Shown here in pieces: positions 50,863 to 60,166 of a stretch of 64,000 nt of DNA; position 1 is the first letter of the stretch; each line of letters opens with the position of its first letter. The DNA lies in the NCBI GenBank assembly GCA_035566435.1, contig DATMRF010000038.1:33186-97185 (forward strand). Reading direction: 5' to 3'. This DNA is from DATMRF01 sp035566435 (GTDB lineage: Bacteria > Verrucomicrobiota > Verrucomicrobiia > Limisphaerales > UBA8199). The notes under the pieces are model-generated. The model saw only the letters and a program-made list of their open reading frames with translations. It searched no databases and was not told the origin of the DNA. The position numbers and the translations under genes are program-made.

Positions 50863-51629
50863 GCGCTCCCTTGCTTAAAGACAAGGTCATTTTTCTTACC
50901 GGAGGGTCCTGCGGAATTGGCAGGGACTGCGCCAAGGCCTACGCTGCCGAAGGAGCAAAAGTGGTAATCGTCGCGCAGGACAAGGAGGGTGTTGAAGCCA
51001 CTTCCGCCGAACTGGGTACGGAGCATATGGGCATCGTTTGTGATATTACTGGCGATACCGAAGTAAAGGCCGCCGTTGAAAAGACACTACAGCATTTTGG
51101 TCGACTGGATGCGGTCCACAACAATGCAGGCATATCCTCCCCCTCCAAAGCCATTCACGAAACGACCGACGATGAATGGGACGAATTGTGCGATGTGAAT
51201 TTGAAGGGCGTGCTTCACACGACACGCCACGCGTTCCAGGCGCTCGTTGCCAGCAAAGGCTGCATCCTCAACACTTCCAGTCTGGTCGGTATCATCGGCC
51301 AGGAGCTCCACGCTGCTTACACAGCAACCAAAGGCGGCTTGAATGCGCTCACCAAGTCCATGGCCTTGGACTATGCGAAGTACGGCATTCGCGTGAATGC
51401 CGTTTGCCCCGCGGGCGTTTGGACACCGATGTTGCGCCAGTGGTGCTCGGAGCAAGCCGATCCGGCGGCGACGGTGCGTCGGTTGGACGAAATCCACCCA
51501 CTCGGTTACTGTCCAGAGAGCATGGTGGTGGCGGATGCTTGTGTTTTCCTTCTATCCGACAAAGCGCGTTTTATTACCGGCCACATTATGCACGTGAGTG
51601 GCGGGGCGGAGTTGGGCTATCGCCGCTGA
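50859..51629 (+). CDS. SDR-family dehydrogenase, probable L-fucose (or keto-deoxyfuconate) dehydrogenase
   Basis: Classical SDR of 256 residues: cofactor motif 'LTGGSCGIGRDCAKAYAAEG' (TGxxxGIG), 'DAVHNNAGI' and 'LNTSSLVGIIG', then the catalytic 'YTATKGGLNALTKSMALDYA' (YxxxK) and 'VCPAGVWTPMLRQWCSEQAD'. The GTG at 50859 overlaps the previous stop (GTGA), giving translational coupling. In the oxidative L-fucose pathway an SDR oxidises either L-fucose to fuconolactone or 2-keto-3-deoxy-L-fuconate; context fits both. Cytoplasmic, NAD(P)-dependent. Eight nt separate it from the dehydratase. Confidence 0.85.
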   Translation: MSAPLLKDKVIFLTGGSCGIGRDCAKAYAAEGAKVVIVAQDKEGVEATSAELGTEHMGIVCDITGDTEVKAAVEKTLQHFGRLDAVHNNAGISSPSKAIHETTDDEWDELCDVNLKGVLHTTRHAFQALVASKGCILNTSSLVGIIGQELHAAYTATKGGLNALTKSMALDYAKYGIRVNAVCPAGVWTPMLRQWCSEQADPAATVRRLDEIHPLGYCPESMVVADACVFLLSDKARFITGHIMHVSGGAELGYRR

Positions 51630-51637
51630 GCCCCATC

Positions 51638-52340
51638 ATGATTCAAAGCGTTTCCATTCGCGATGTCCGCTATCCGATTGGCGGTGGCCATGGCAGCGAT
51701 GCGATTCATTGTGATCCGATTTATTCATACGCCGTTACCGAACTGCATGATAACCGTGGTCGCACTGGCGCGGGTTTGGCTTTCACACTCGGCGAAGGCA
51801 ATCAACTGGTTTGCGAGGCAGCGCGTTTCTACGCGCAACGCCTCGTGGGGAAGCCTGTCGAGGATATTATGGCGCACTTTGGCGTACTCCAGCGTGAGTC
51901 GGCAGATGAACAGCAATTCCGTTGGCTTGGACCGCACAAAGGGATCGTCCAATTGGCGCTTGCTTCGGTGACGAGCGCCTGCTGGGATTTGTGGGCCAAA
52001 TCCCGGGACGTTCCCTTATGGAAACTGCTGCTGCAGCTTTCGCCTGAAGAACTCGTCTCCACACTCGATCTTTCCTACTTGGAGGACGAACTGACGGCCG
52101 ACATGGCGATGGGCCTTCTGCGGCAAAACTTGGCGAGTCAGGCTTCACGAGAGGGGATTTTGAAAAGCGGTTATCCCGGGTATGACACCTCGGTTGGCTG
52201 GTTCAATTACGACGACGATCGGGTCCGCGAGAACTGCAAGCGGGCGATTGCGGCGGGGTTCACAGCGATGAAACTGAAGGTGGGCTCGCGCGATCCTGCG
52301 CGCGACGTTCGGCGCGCGGAGATCGTTCGCGAAGTAGCGG
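51638..52340 (+). pseudogene. L-fuconate dehydratase (enolase superfamily), C-terminally truncated
   Basis: Starts 'MIQSVSIRDVRYPIGGGHGS' and continues 'DAIHCDPIYSYAVTELHDNR'. Further on, 'KSGYPGYDTSVGWFNYDDDR' and 'CKRAIAAGFTAMKLKVGSRD', with the catalytic-lysine region 'MKLKVG', match L-fuconate dehydratases, about 430 residues long. After 'AEIVREVAGDG' (about residue 233) the sequence turns into a different gene in another frame. Missing are the metal-binding D, E, E residues and the catalytic His of the barrel's second half, so it should be inactive. It would have converted L-fuconate to 2-keto-3-deoxy-L-fuconate. Last gene of the coupled run. Confidence 0.85.
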
Positions 52341-52553
52341 GTGATGGCACGCGATACGCTTGCGCTCAAAGTGGAGGAAGTCGAGCGCGCCATCGTCGAG
52401 CGGAAGCGGGTGGAGTCGGAACTGGTGCGGCTGAACCGGGCGCTGCGAGTGCGTAGCGCGTGCAATCAGGCCGTCACCCGGAGCACTGAGGAATCGGAAC
52501 TGCTGAAACAGGTACGCCATCATCTATTAAGAACGGGATTCGTTCGCTTTTAA
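52341..52553 (+). pseudogene. Internal fragment of a PAS/GAF sensor histidine kinase
   Basis: In a frame different from the dehydratase, codons from about 52341 read 'EEVERAIVERKRVESELVRL' and 'NRALRVRSACNQAVTRSTEE', a coiled linker and start of a GAF domain found in sensor kinases ('LNRALRVLSACNQALVRA' type). It then ends at a stop at 52553 after 'LLRTGFVRF'. No kinase core is present. Its left edge is the exact point where the dehydratase ends, so it is one side of a chimeric junction. Confidence 0.65.
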
Positions 52554-52632
52554 CTACCGATGACTGACGAAATTCTTGCTTGGGGAGCGGCAGGGAATTG
52601 TCTTCAATTTGCTGGATCGTTATCCTCCCCCC

Positions 52633-54852
52633 ATGAAAAAGGTGGCTCATACGGCGCCTCCGAGCCCCGCCAGGACGCTCCGGAGCCCGCAGAAACGAAG
52701 ATCGATGTACCTGATTCCGCGACCCACCTGGTCGGCGGAGCCGCCAACTGAGGGTTGCCTGGGTGGATTGTCCGCTTTCAGGCTGGCAATGATCTTGGCT
52801 TTCATCACCTTTCCCACACGGGCGCAAGCGCCGTCCGGCGTGCCGTCGCTCGATAAGATGGCCGGTGATTGGCTGCTGATGCAGAACGTGGCCAATCCGC
52901 CAGACGTGAATAATTTTCACGACATGCTGTTGGTCAACCGCGACCTCACTTCCTTTTTTTGTTATCCCGAAGGCTGGTTATGGAGCGGCAAGCCGCGTTT
53001 TGGTTATCCCCCAATCACGCTGACAGTCGCGGGCAGAGAATATCCGGCCACGGAATGTCGCTGGTATCCGTATCGCGCTTTGCGGCGGAACACCAATTGC
53101 TCCGGTTTCGCCCTGGAGACTGACACTCGGATGATCAACGAACAGCGCGCCGTGATGGTTCGCTTGCAAATCGCTAATCCGCTAGCAACGAAAACCAACG
53201 TGGACCTTGAGCTGTCAGTTTCAGGTTTACTGCAGCCGGACGCAATTTCCGTTCTCAACACGAATCAGCGTCCGGGCTTCGCAACGGTGGTTCGTCCCGC
53301 GACGAAACCTGACTCGGTGACAAATGACAATGGCGTCGTACGCTGGTGTTGGAATGTCACCATTCCTAAACGAGGCAAACGGGTAATTGAGTTTGTCGCG
53401 GGCGATGGACATGAAGCGAATGCTCAGAATGTATACATTCACGTGGCGAAATGGAGCGCGAATTTCTCCAAAGAATTCGACGGCTTCAAAAAATGCTGGG
53501 AGCAGCGCTGGGCGGATGCGTTCACTCCGGGCAATCAGCATTTTTCCGGTAACCTGCCGGTGCTCGTCACGGACAACACCGCTCTGAAGCGTAATTATTA
53601 CATGGTCATCATCACGATGCTGGAACTGGAGCGCACGCAGTTTCCGGTGCATCAGCGGTCGTTCATCACCAGCGGCGAGCGCGCGCCGGGCACGCAGTTT
53701 TATTGGGACGCGTCTAGGCAGAGTACCGTGTGGGCATTGCTTGAACCTGTCGGCATGAAGGCCGCATTGCGCCGCTGGCTGGTGCAAAACCCGCGCAGTG
53801 GACAAGTCATTTATCTCACAGAGACCAATGGGTTCGACGCTAAGTTCCACGATCGCATCACTGGCTATGCTTTCAATGCCTGCAACATTTTCAAAACCAC
53901 GTTGGATTATTTTCGGGTTACTGGCGACCTGGCTTTTCTCGATGAAAGACTGCGGAACGGCAAAACCGTGCTGCAACGCATGGACGAAATGGCCACGGAC
54001 TGGAAAACGCTCGTCCACTCCGACAGCCCGCTGGCGGACTACGGAGAAAACCAGAACCTGCTTGAATGTGCGCCAGCCTATGTCGGTCGCGTTCCTTCCT
54101 GCAACGCGCAAAATGTCTGGATGATGCGCCAGGACGCTGCCCTTGAAGAGCTCAAAGGCAATGCTGCCCGCGCGCAGGAGCTACGCAACGACGCGGAGAG
54201 GCTATTGACCGCTGTGCTGTCGCTTTACAAACCCAGCGATGGCGTTTGGGATGGTTTACACGACAACGGCAACCGTGTCGAACTGCGGCACTGCGTTGAT
54301 TACATCTATGCAGGCAATGCGCTCGCCAACGACCTCACGCCTGATATGCGCCGCGAAATGACAGGCTTCGTCAAACGCGAGCTGCTCATGCGCGACTGGA
54401 TGGGTGCTATGAGTCTGAAAGACGCCGCCGCTGCCGTTTCCGACCGTCCAGACCACGGACCGATGGGTGCGTACGACGGTTGGCCGGCGCTGACGGTTGG
54501 CACGATGTGGAGATTGGGATTCCCGAACGATGCGTTTGATTTTTACTGCCGCACGGCAGAGGTCACGAAGGAAGGACCATTCGCGCAAGCGCGGGAGTTT
54601 TGCGGGCCGCACCGGGACCAATGGGATGCACCGGTGCGAATTGCCGAACGCGACGGCTGCATGAAGGAATGTATCAGCGGTGTCGCCTTTGCGGACGTTG
54701 TCGTTAGCACTTTTTTCGGTTTCGCGCCGTCGCTGGATGGAAAAAATCTTTTGGCCGACCCGCAGACGCCACGTCCGTTCAAGGGCAAATTGTTGAATGT
54801 GTCCACACGCGGGAAGAAGGTCACCATCAGCGCTGCCCATATGAACAAATGA
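52633..54852 (+). CDS. Secreted (alpha/alpha)6-barrel glycoside hydrolase-like protein
   Basis: A hydrophobic segment ('SAFRLAMILAFITFPTRAQA') suggests export; starts at 52633 or 52705 are possible. The N-terminal beta-sandwich has 'GDWLLMQNVANPPDVNNFHD' and 'FALETDTRMINEQRAVMVRL'. The C-terminal helical barrel has 'PVHQRSFITSGERAPGTQFY', 'YWDASRQSTVWALLEPVGMK', 'SGQVIYLTETNGFDAKFHDR' and 'GPMGAYDGWPALTVGTMWRL', reminiscent of clan GH-G/GH-L and MGH1-like enzymes acting on alpha-linked sugars. I cannot name the GH family. It overlaps the next gene (ATGA at 54849-54852), so both should be co-expressed with fucose genes. Confidence 0.72.
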   Translation: MKKVAHTAPPSPARTLRSPQKRRSMYLIPRPTWSAEPPTEGCLGGLSAFRLAMILAFITFPTRAQAPSGVPSLDKMAGDWLLMQNVANPPDVNNFHDMLLVNRDLTSFFCYPEGWLWSGKPRFGYPPITLTVAGREYPATECRWYPYRALRRNTNCSGFALETDTRMINEQRAVMVRLQIANPLATKTNVDLELSVSGLLQPDAISVLNTNQRPGFATVVRPATKPDSVTNDNGVVRWCWNVTIPKRGKRVIEFVAGDGHEANAQNVYIHVAKWSANFSKEFDGFKKCWEQRWADAFTPGNQHFSGNLPVLVTDNTALKRNYYMVIITMLELERTQFPVHQRSFITSGERAPGTQFYWDASRQSTVWALLEPVGMKAALRRWLVQNPRSGQVIYLTETNGFDAKFHDRITGYAFNACNIFKTTLDYFRVTGDLAFLDERLRNGKTVLQRMDEMATDWKTLVHSDSPLADYGENQNLLECAPAYVGRVPSCNAQNVWMMRQDAALEELKGNAARAQELRNDAERLLTAVLSLYKPSDGVWDGLHDNGNRVELRHCVDYIYAGNALANDLTPDMRREMTGFVKRELLMRDWMGAMSLKDAAAAVSDRPDHGPMGAYDGWPALTVGTMWRLGFPNDAFDFYCRTAEVTKEGPFAQAREFCGPHRDQWDAPVRIAERDGCMKECISGVAFADVVVSTFFGFAPSLDGKNLLADPQTPRPFKGKLLNVSTRGKKVTISAAHMNK

Positions 54853-57332
54853 AATCAAAATTCACAGCCTTTTGTCTCTCCGTGCTGACTGTCGGAACAA
54901 CCGTGGCGCAAACTTCGGAGAGTTTGCTCAATTACAACTACCCCAGCCTGGTGGCCCACTCTGACCTCGCCTTCAATACCCCAGCACCCAGCAATCACGA
55001 CGGCCTGCCCATCGGCAATGGCCGCGTGGGCACGCTGGTTTGGACTACCCCCGCCGCCCTGCATTATCAAATCAATGACGTTGATCTTTTCTGCTTTGGC
55101 AAAGACACACTGGCCTGTCCCAAAGGGCACAACGACTATTCCTCCGGCCTCGGATACCTCGATATCAGCCTTGTGGACTACGGCAACGATGTCTTCGCCG
55201 GCGAGAAGTTCAAGCAAACCTTGTCAGTTTATGAGGGCCTGGAATGCGCCGAGGGCGATGGCGTCAAGACGAGAAGCCTGGCATGGACGGACGGCGACGT
55301 TCTCGCAACCGAAGTAGACGATCAGCGCAGCCATCCCGGCACCATCAACATCGACCTGCGGATGCTGCGGTATGCGCCGGTTTTCACCGTGAAACAACCC
55401 CCCACGCCGGCCGGACCACACGGCGCAACTATCCGAACTGGCGATCACGTCGCAACCTCGCGCCTGGACATCCGGGACGGGAAGATCCTCCTGACCCAGG
55501 AATTCACCGAGGGCAGTTTTTACAGCGCCTCAGCGGTGGCCGTTGGGGTAGTGGGGCGCGAAACCAAGGCGTCGTACTACAACGAGCTGACCGTTCGTTT
55601 GTCGGCTGAGCCGCGCCAGGGCAAACTGCTGATTCTTGCCGCCGCCGCCGTTAGTTACGACAAAAACGAAAATGTCGGCGACCTGGCGTTGAAGCAATTG
55701 GCGGCCGCTGAAGCCAAGTCTTTTGACGCCATGGTCCAGGACAATCGCAAGTGGTGGGGCAATTACTGGAAGGAAGGTTTCATTCATTTGCACAGCGCCG
55801 ACAGTGTGGCGGACAACGTTGAGAAGTTTTACACCTATTTCCTTTATCTCATGGGCTCGTGTTCCCGCGGAACCTACATGCCGCGCTTCTGCGGCATGGT
55901 CTGGGGAAGCGACGGCGATTTGCGGGATTGGGGCTCGATGTATTGGTGGCACAACCAGGGCTGCCTGTTCGACGGTTTCACGGCGGCCAACCGGCCGGAA
56001 TTGATGACCTGCGTGTTCACCACTTATAGCCGCTATTACGACTCTTACGCTCGCGCCGCCCAACAGCAATGGGGCAGCCAAGGCATTTGGATCCCCGAAA
56101 CAACCTGGTTCAATGGTTTGGAGGATTTGCCCGACAATATCGCCGCCGAGATGCGTGACCTTTATCTCGCGCGAAAGCCCTGGAACGAGCGCTCGAAAGA
56201 ATTTGATGCCTACGCCCTCAACAAGAACGGCCTCAACAGCCGGTGGAATTATCGTTACACCGACACTCAAGAAGGCCCCTACGCCTGGACCTCCCACGTC
56301 CTGTCCAGCACCGCCAAAATCGCCTACGTCTATTGGCTCCATTACGCCCATTACCTCGACCAGGAATGGCTGCGCACCACCGGCTACCCCATGATCAAGG
56401 GCACGGCGGAGTTTTATCGAAACTTTCCCAATCTCTACAAAGGCGATGACGGCAAATACCACATCCGTCATGTTAATAATCTGGAAGAAAAGCCTTGGGG
56501 CCGCTCCGATACACCCGAGGAGCTCCTGGCCATGCGCGTCATGTTTCCCATTGCCATCCGGGCCTCGGAAATCCTCGATGTCGACGCCGACCTGCGTCCG
56601 AAGTGGAAGGAAGTGGCGGACAACCTTCTGCCCATCCCCCCATCGCCCCAACCCGGCGAATACTACGATCTTTGCACGCTGGTCACGGAGGATACCGCGT
56701 TGTTAAACAGCCTGAAAGCTTCCTACACCGGACTGGGCGCCCGCAGAGGCGGCGACGGAGGAAACCTTGGCATCCTTTCCAGAGAACCAGTCATTGCTGC
56801 CAATCTCGGCATGGCTGAGCTGATGAGGACGGTTATCCCCGGCCAAATGCATTCCAATCCCGAAACCAACGCCCCAATCCGTGGCGGACGGGCGGGCCCG
56901 TTGCGCAATCGTATGATCTTTGGCGAAGGCCCTGGAGCCATCGAGTTTGAGCATCTGGGCAACGCCTCGCACGGCCTGCAAAACGCGCTCCTGCAAAGCG
57001 TTCCGCCCTCCGTCGAGAAAGAGCCCATCAACACCGTTTTCCCGGCTTGGCCGAAAGGTTGGGATACCCAGTTTACACTGGCCGCTCGGGGCGCCTTTCT
57101 CATCAGCTCGTCGAGCCAGAACGACGAGGTCGAATTCGTCGAAATCCTCTCTCAAAAAGGAGGCGGGTGTATCGTGCAGAATCCCTGGCCGGACAGAGAG
57201 GCAACTGTTTACCGCAACGGCAAAGCCGCGGAAGGCCTCTCGGGCAAGTTGTTAACATTTTCAACCACCGCCGGAGAACGCGTTGCCTTGGTTCCCAAAG
57301 GCCAAGCACCCACCGCGAAAACCCTGCAATAA
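54849..57332 (+). CDS. GH95-like secreted glycoside hydrolase (possible alpha-L-fucosidase)
   Basis: Signal peptide ('FCLSVLTVGTTVAQ'). N-terminal domain: 'HDGLPIGNGRVGTLVWTTPA' and 'LHYQINDVDLFCFGKDTLAC', the 'PIGNGR-G' motif shared with GH95 and DUF5703-type proteins. The helical catalytic domain has 'WGSDGDLRDWGSMYWWHNQG' and 'TTWFNGLEDLPDNIAAEMRD', and the C-terminal sandwich has 'NDEVEFVEILSQKGGGCIVQ'. About 827 residues. GH95 enzymes cleave alpha-1,2-fucosyl or alpha-galactosyl links using an Asn-activated water; the exact residues cannot be confirmed here. Context supports fucosidase activity. Overlaps the preceding gene by 4 nt; last gene of the rightward run. Confidence 0.78.
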   Translation: MKSKFTAFCLSVLTVGTTVAQTSESLLNYNYPSLVAHSDLAFNTPAPSNHDGLPIGNGRVGTLVWTTPAALHYQINDVDLFCFGKDTLACPKGHNDYSSGLGYLDISLVDYGNDVFAGEKFKQTLSVYEGLECAEGDGVKTRSLAWTDGDVLATEVDDQRSHPGTINIDLRMLRYAPVFTVKQPPTPAGPHGATIRTGDHVATSRLDIRDGKILLTQEFTEGSFYSASAVAVGVVGRETKASYYNELTVRLSAEPRQGKLLILAAAAVSYDKNENVGDLALKQLAAAEAKSFDAMVQDNRKWWGNYWKEGFIHLHSADSVADNVEKFYTYFLYLMGSCSRGTYMPRFCGMVWGSDGDLRDWGSMYWWHNQGCLFDGFTAANRPELMTCVFTTYSRYYDSYARAAQQQWGSQGIWIPETTWFNGLEDLPDNIAAEMRDLYLARKPWNERSKEFDAYALNKNGLNSRWNYRYTDTQEGPYAWTSHVLSSTAKIAYVYWLHYAHYLDQEWLRTTGYPMIKGTAEFYRNFPNLYKGDDGKYHIRHVNNLEEKPWGRSDTPEELLAMRVMFPIAIRASEILDVDADLRPKWKEVADNLLPIPPSPQPGEYYDLCTLVTEDTALLNSLKASYTGLGARRGGDGGNLGILSREPVIAANLGMAELMRTVIPGQMHSNPETNAPIRGGRAGPLRNRMIFGEGPGAIEFEHLGNASHGLQNALLQSVPPSVEKEPINTVFPAWPKGWDTQFTLAARGAFLISSSSQNDEVEFVEILSQKGGGCIVQNPWPDREATVYRNGKAAEGLSGKLLTFSTTAGERVALVPKGQAPTAKTLQ

Positions 57333-57379
57333 CCAGGTTTCCCGACGTTTTTTCCGCGAAACAACTTTGGGCGCGGCAA

Positions 57380-59248
57380 TCATAAATGTCCTGTAGTTTT
57401 GGAAAATGAAATTGATAACGCGTCTAACGAAAGATTGCGGAGCGCTTTCCTGATGATTTTGTTCGACGCAGTTCTTGGAAGCGCGTCCATTAGAACAAGA
57501 TCGTAAATCTTAAAAAGAGGATTCAATTCGCGTTTGATTGCGACCTGCATCGCGCTCAATAAATCCTTTTTGTCAACGCGCCGGTCTTTGGCACAAACGG
57601 CGTAAACCATCAGGAAACCTGGACCGTCATTAGGCGAGATAGCAACGGCGGCAACTTCCGTCACGCCCGGTACGGATTGCAGGACTTCCTCAATTTCGGC
57701 CGAGCCGACTTTGATTCCACCAAGATTCATTGTGTCATCGGCGCGTCCCAATCCGCGCCAATAACCGCCCGGCAATGCTTCTGCCAGGTCGCCGTGCCGC
57801 CGCAAAATTTCGCCGCCAGGGCCGGCTGGCGTGTCAGCAAAATAAATTTTCTGATGGTCATGATTCAACAACGCCGTGGACAATCCGATGGATGGCGGAA
57901 TCAAAAACAATTCGCCGGCGTTTGCAGGATTTCCAGCTTCGTCAAGAATTGCGAAATCCAATCCGAGCGCGGCGGCGTTAAACGTTCCGGGGACGCACGG
58001 CCGTGTCACTGTCCCGGTAATGTAACCGCCGCCGATTTCCGTTCCGCCGCAGTATTCGATCACCGGCATGCCACCGGCGCGCGACATGAGCCACGCCATG
58101 TCGTTGGAGTTGGAACATTCGCCGGTGGAACTGAAAACCTTTATGCAGCTCCAATCCAGATTGTCCATGCAGCCGGAGCAGCGCCAGGTTTTCACCAGGC
58201 TGGGAATGACACCGAGCATCGTCGTCTCGGCAATCTGCACAAACTCCCCGAACTCGCGCCCGTGCGCAGCGCCGCAAAATAACCCCATAGCGGCGCGATT
58301 CATGAGGCTCGCAAAAATCAGCCACGGTCCCATCATCCAGCCGATGTTGGTCGGCCAAACCAGCACGTCACCAGGCTGAATGTTCTGATGCAAATGCGCG
58401 TCCATCGCGCATTTGATGGGCGTGGTTTGCGCCCAAGGAATCACTTTCGGTTCCCGCGAGGTACCCGATGAAAAAAGAATGTTGATGGGGTCCGACGGTT
58501 CTTGAATGACAGCTTCGCGCTGTTCTTCCGTTTGCAAAAAATCACGCCAGGACAAATCGCCCGCGCGCAGCGGCACGGTCAATTCTTTGCCAGCAGGCAG
58601 GACGACGGCTCTCGGCGCGTCGGCTTCAATCAAATTAGCATAAAGCGGCAGCGATTTGCCGCCGCGGAAAATCACATCTTGCGTGAACACTCCCACGGCT
58701 TTGGCCAGCGACAGGCGCGCAGCGATTTCTCGGAAGCGAAAACTGTCCGCGATGCCAACGACAATGCAGGCGGCCTTAATGATGCCAAGATAAATGGACA
58801 CGGCCTCGGCGGTCATTGGCATGATGATGGCCAAAGCGTCGCCGGGTGTGAATCCACAACTCCTGAGGCTAGCCGCGACGCGATTGGTTAATTTTTCGAG
58901 CGCTCCGACGCTCATCGTTTTCAGTTCGCCGCCTTCAGCCTGATGAATGATGGCGGGTGAATCTGCGGGCGCCATGAAACAGCTTTCCACGATGTTGAGT
59001 TGCGCGTCCACAAGCCAGCGAGGATTTTCCACGCCGTCGCTCAGGTCCAGCACACGGCTGAACGGTTTCTGAAAGCGAATGTTCAACCGCTCAATCACAG
59101 TCGCCCAGAATTCCTCGCGCCGTTGGACCGACCATCGGTGCAAATCTTTATACGAATGAACGCCCGCCCGGCGCATCAACCATGCGACGTTAGTAGTGCT
59201 GATGAAATCCTCCGTGGGATTCCATGTCGGTCGTAATGCTCTCGACAT
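57380..59248 (-). CDS. AMP-forming acyl-CoA synthetase (acetyl-CoA synthetase-like)
   Basis: Adenylate-forming enzyme of 622 residues. ATP-binding loop 'ILFSSGTSREPKVIPWAQTT', A-domain motifs 'GWMMGPWLIFASLMNRAAMG' and 'EYCGGTEIGGGYITGTVTRP', 'ADDTMNLGGIKVGSAEIEEV' in the hinge region and the catalytic Lys in 'DALPRTASNKIIRKALRNL'. An AcsA/plant-AAE17-like N-terminal cap precedes the AMP-binding domain ('ATVIERLNIRFQKPFSRVLD'). Substrate may be acetate, acetoacetate or another short acid. It is convergent with the GH95-like gene, and its role in the fucose locus is not evident. Confidence 0.88.
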   Translation of the reverse strand: MSRALRPTWNPTEDFISTTNVAWLMRRAGVHSYKDLHRWSVQRREEFWATVIERLNIRFQKPFSRVLDLSDGVENPRWLVDAQLNIVESCFMAPADSPAIIHQAEGGELKTMSVGALEKLTNRVAASLRSCGFTPGDALAIIMPMTAEAVSIYLGIIKAACIVVGIADSFRFREIAARLSLAKAVGVFTQDVIFRGGKSLPLYANLIEADAPRAVVLPAGKELTVPLRAGDLSWRDFLQTEEQREAVIQEPSDPINILFSSGTSREPKVIPWAQTTPIKCAMDAHLHQNIQPGDVLVWPTNIGWMMGPWLIFASLMNRAAMGLFCGAAHGREFGEFVQIAETTMLGVIPSLVKTWRCSGCMDNLDWSCIKVFSSTGECSNSNDMAWLMSRAGGMPVIEYCGGTEIGGGYITGTVTRPCVPGTFNAAALGLDFAILDEAGNPANAGELFLIPPSIGLSTALLNHDHQKIYFADTPAGPGGEILRRHGDLAEALPGGYWRGLGRADDTMNLGGIKVGSAEIEEVLQSVPGVTEVAAVAISPNDGPGFLMVYAVCAKDRRVDKKDLLSAMQVAIKRELNPLFKIYDLVLMDALPRTASNKIIRKALRNLSLDALSISFSKTTGHL

Positions 59249-59267
59249 TTGTTGTCGTTGAATTATC

Positions 59268-59558
59268 TTAAGTTTGGTTCAAGTCCGCTCGACGACTACG
59301 GTGCAGCCAAGCAGGCGGACCAGCCTGTCCTGAATCAGATCCGGATCTGCCACCGCCTCCTGAATAGCCGTTGAAACCGTAGGTCATGGGCGACAGCTTG
59401 ACCAGTCCGAAAGGCAACGCAGCGGGCGTGAAAGCAAACCACCGCGCCCCTTGCGACCCAATAAATGGATCGACATAATCAACCGGACTTTTCAGTTGCT
59501 GCACATGGCTGTATGCGACCGCTGATAGCAAGAGAACGATAAGAGATATTTTTGTCAT
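59268..59558 (-). pseudogene. GH92 alpha-mannosidase, N-terminal scrap
   Basis: Signal peptide ('KISLIVLLLSAVAYSHVQQL') followed by a GH92 start: 'VDYVDPFIGSQGARWFAFTP' and 'ALPFGLVKLSPMTYGFNGY'. After 'GYSGGG' (about residue 68) it turns into unrelated sequence and stops. Full GH92 enzymes are about 750 residues, so only the first 9% survives. It sits just upstream of the acyl-CoA synthetase start, on the same strand. Confidence 0.7.
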
Positions 59559-59559
59559 T

Positions 59560-60166
59560 GGAAAGGATGCGAAAGCGCCCGGATCAATACACTTGTTGTT
59601 TTCGTAAATGCTTTCCTATAGGGGTGATTACTAACGTCCCGCCAGACACCGTGGAAAAGGACAGAAGCTCGCCAGAGAAGGTTTCATTTTGAGCCCGTTC
59701 GAAGTTTTCATCTAATGCTGGGGTCGCGCACAAACTTCTGTATCCGCTTGCCCATCACGGCCGATGGTCTCCTTGAAACAAGGGACGGGGTGAGTATTGA
59801 TGCTACGATGCTTTTTCATAATGTTTCTGGGCCGATTCTCCGGGCCATCGAATTTCAAAACCAAGTCGTCGACGGGCTTGAAGCCCTGAGGTTGAATCAT
59901 AGCTTCCGAGTGTTGATCGGTATTGGGCCGACAGATAGCCTATTTCTGCGTCCGCGTGATATCCCCCTTTGCGGGGATACCGCGCGTTCGCAGGAAATCA
60001 CCGAAGGCGCGCTTTCCGCGGCATTACGCGGGTCACCAAACAAAATGCGCACCTGCCCCTGCTCCACCCGCCTTTGTGGGAACCAAGTTCAAAGATTGCG
60101 CCCCATCCCCGCTTTCGGGGAGATAGACGGCCTGCATTGGATTGGGTATCGTCGCCTGAAAAACGC
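59560..60166. other. Gene-poor interval with small GC-rich hairpins
   Basis: 607 nt without a convincing gene. Two short hairpins with similar loops occur: tatcccc/ggggata (59960-59979) and cccc/gggg around gctttc near 60106-60119. A rightward open frame at 59715-60194 has no ribosome-binding site and no recognisable motif, so it is not annotated as a gene. Confidence 0.4.

Noticed and set aside
55530..56651. 373-codon leftward open frame opposite the GH95-like gene
   Set aside because: Shadow of a well-supported gene; sequence has no recognisable fold pattern.
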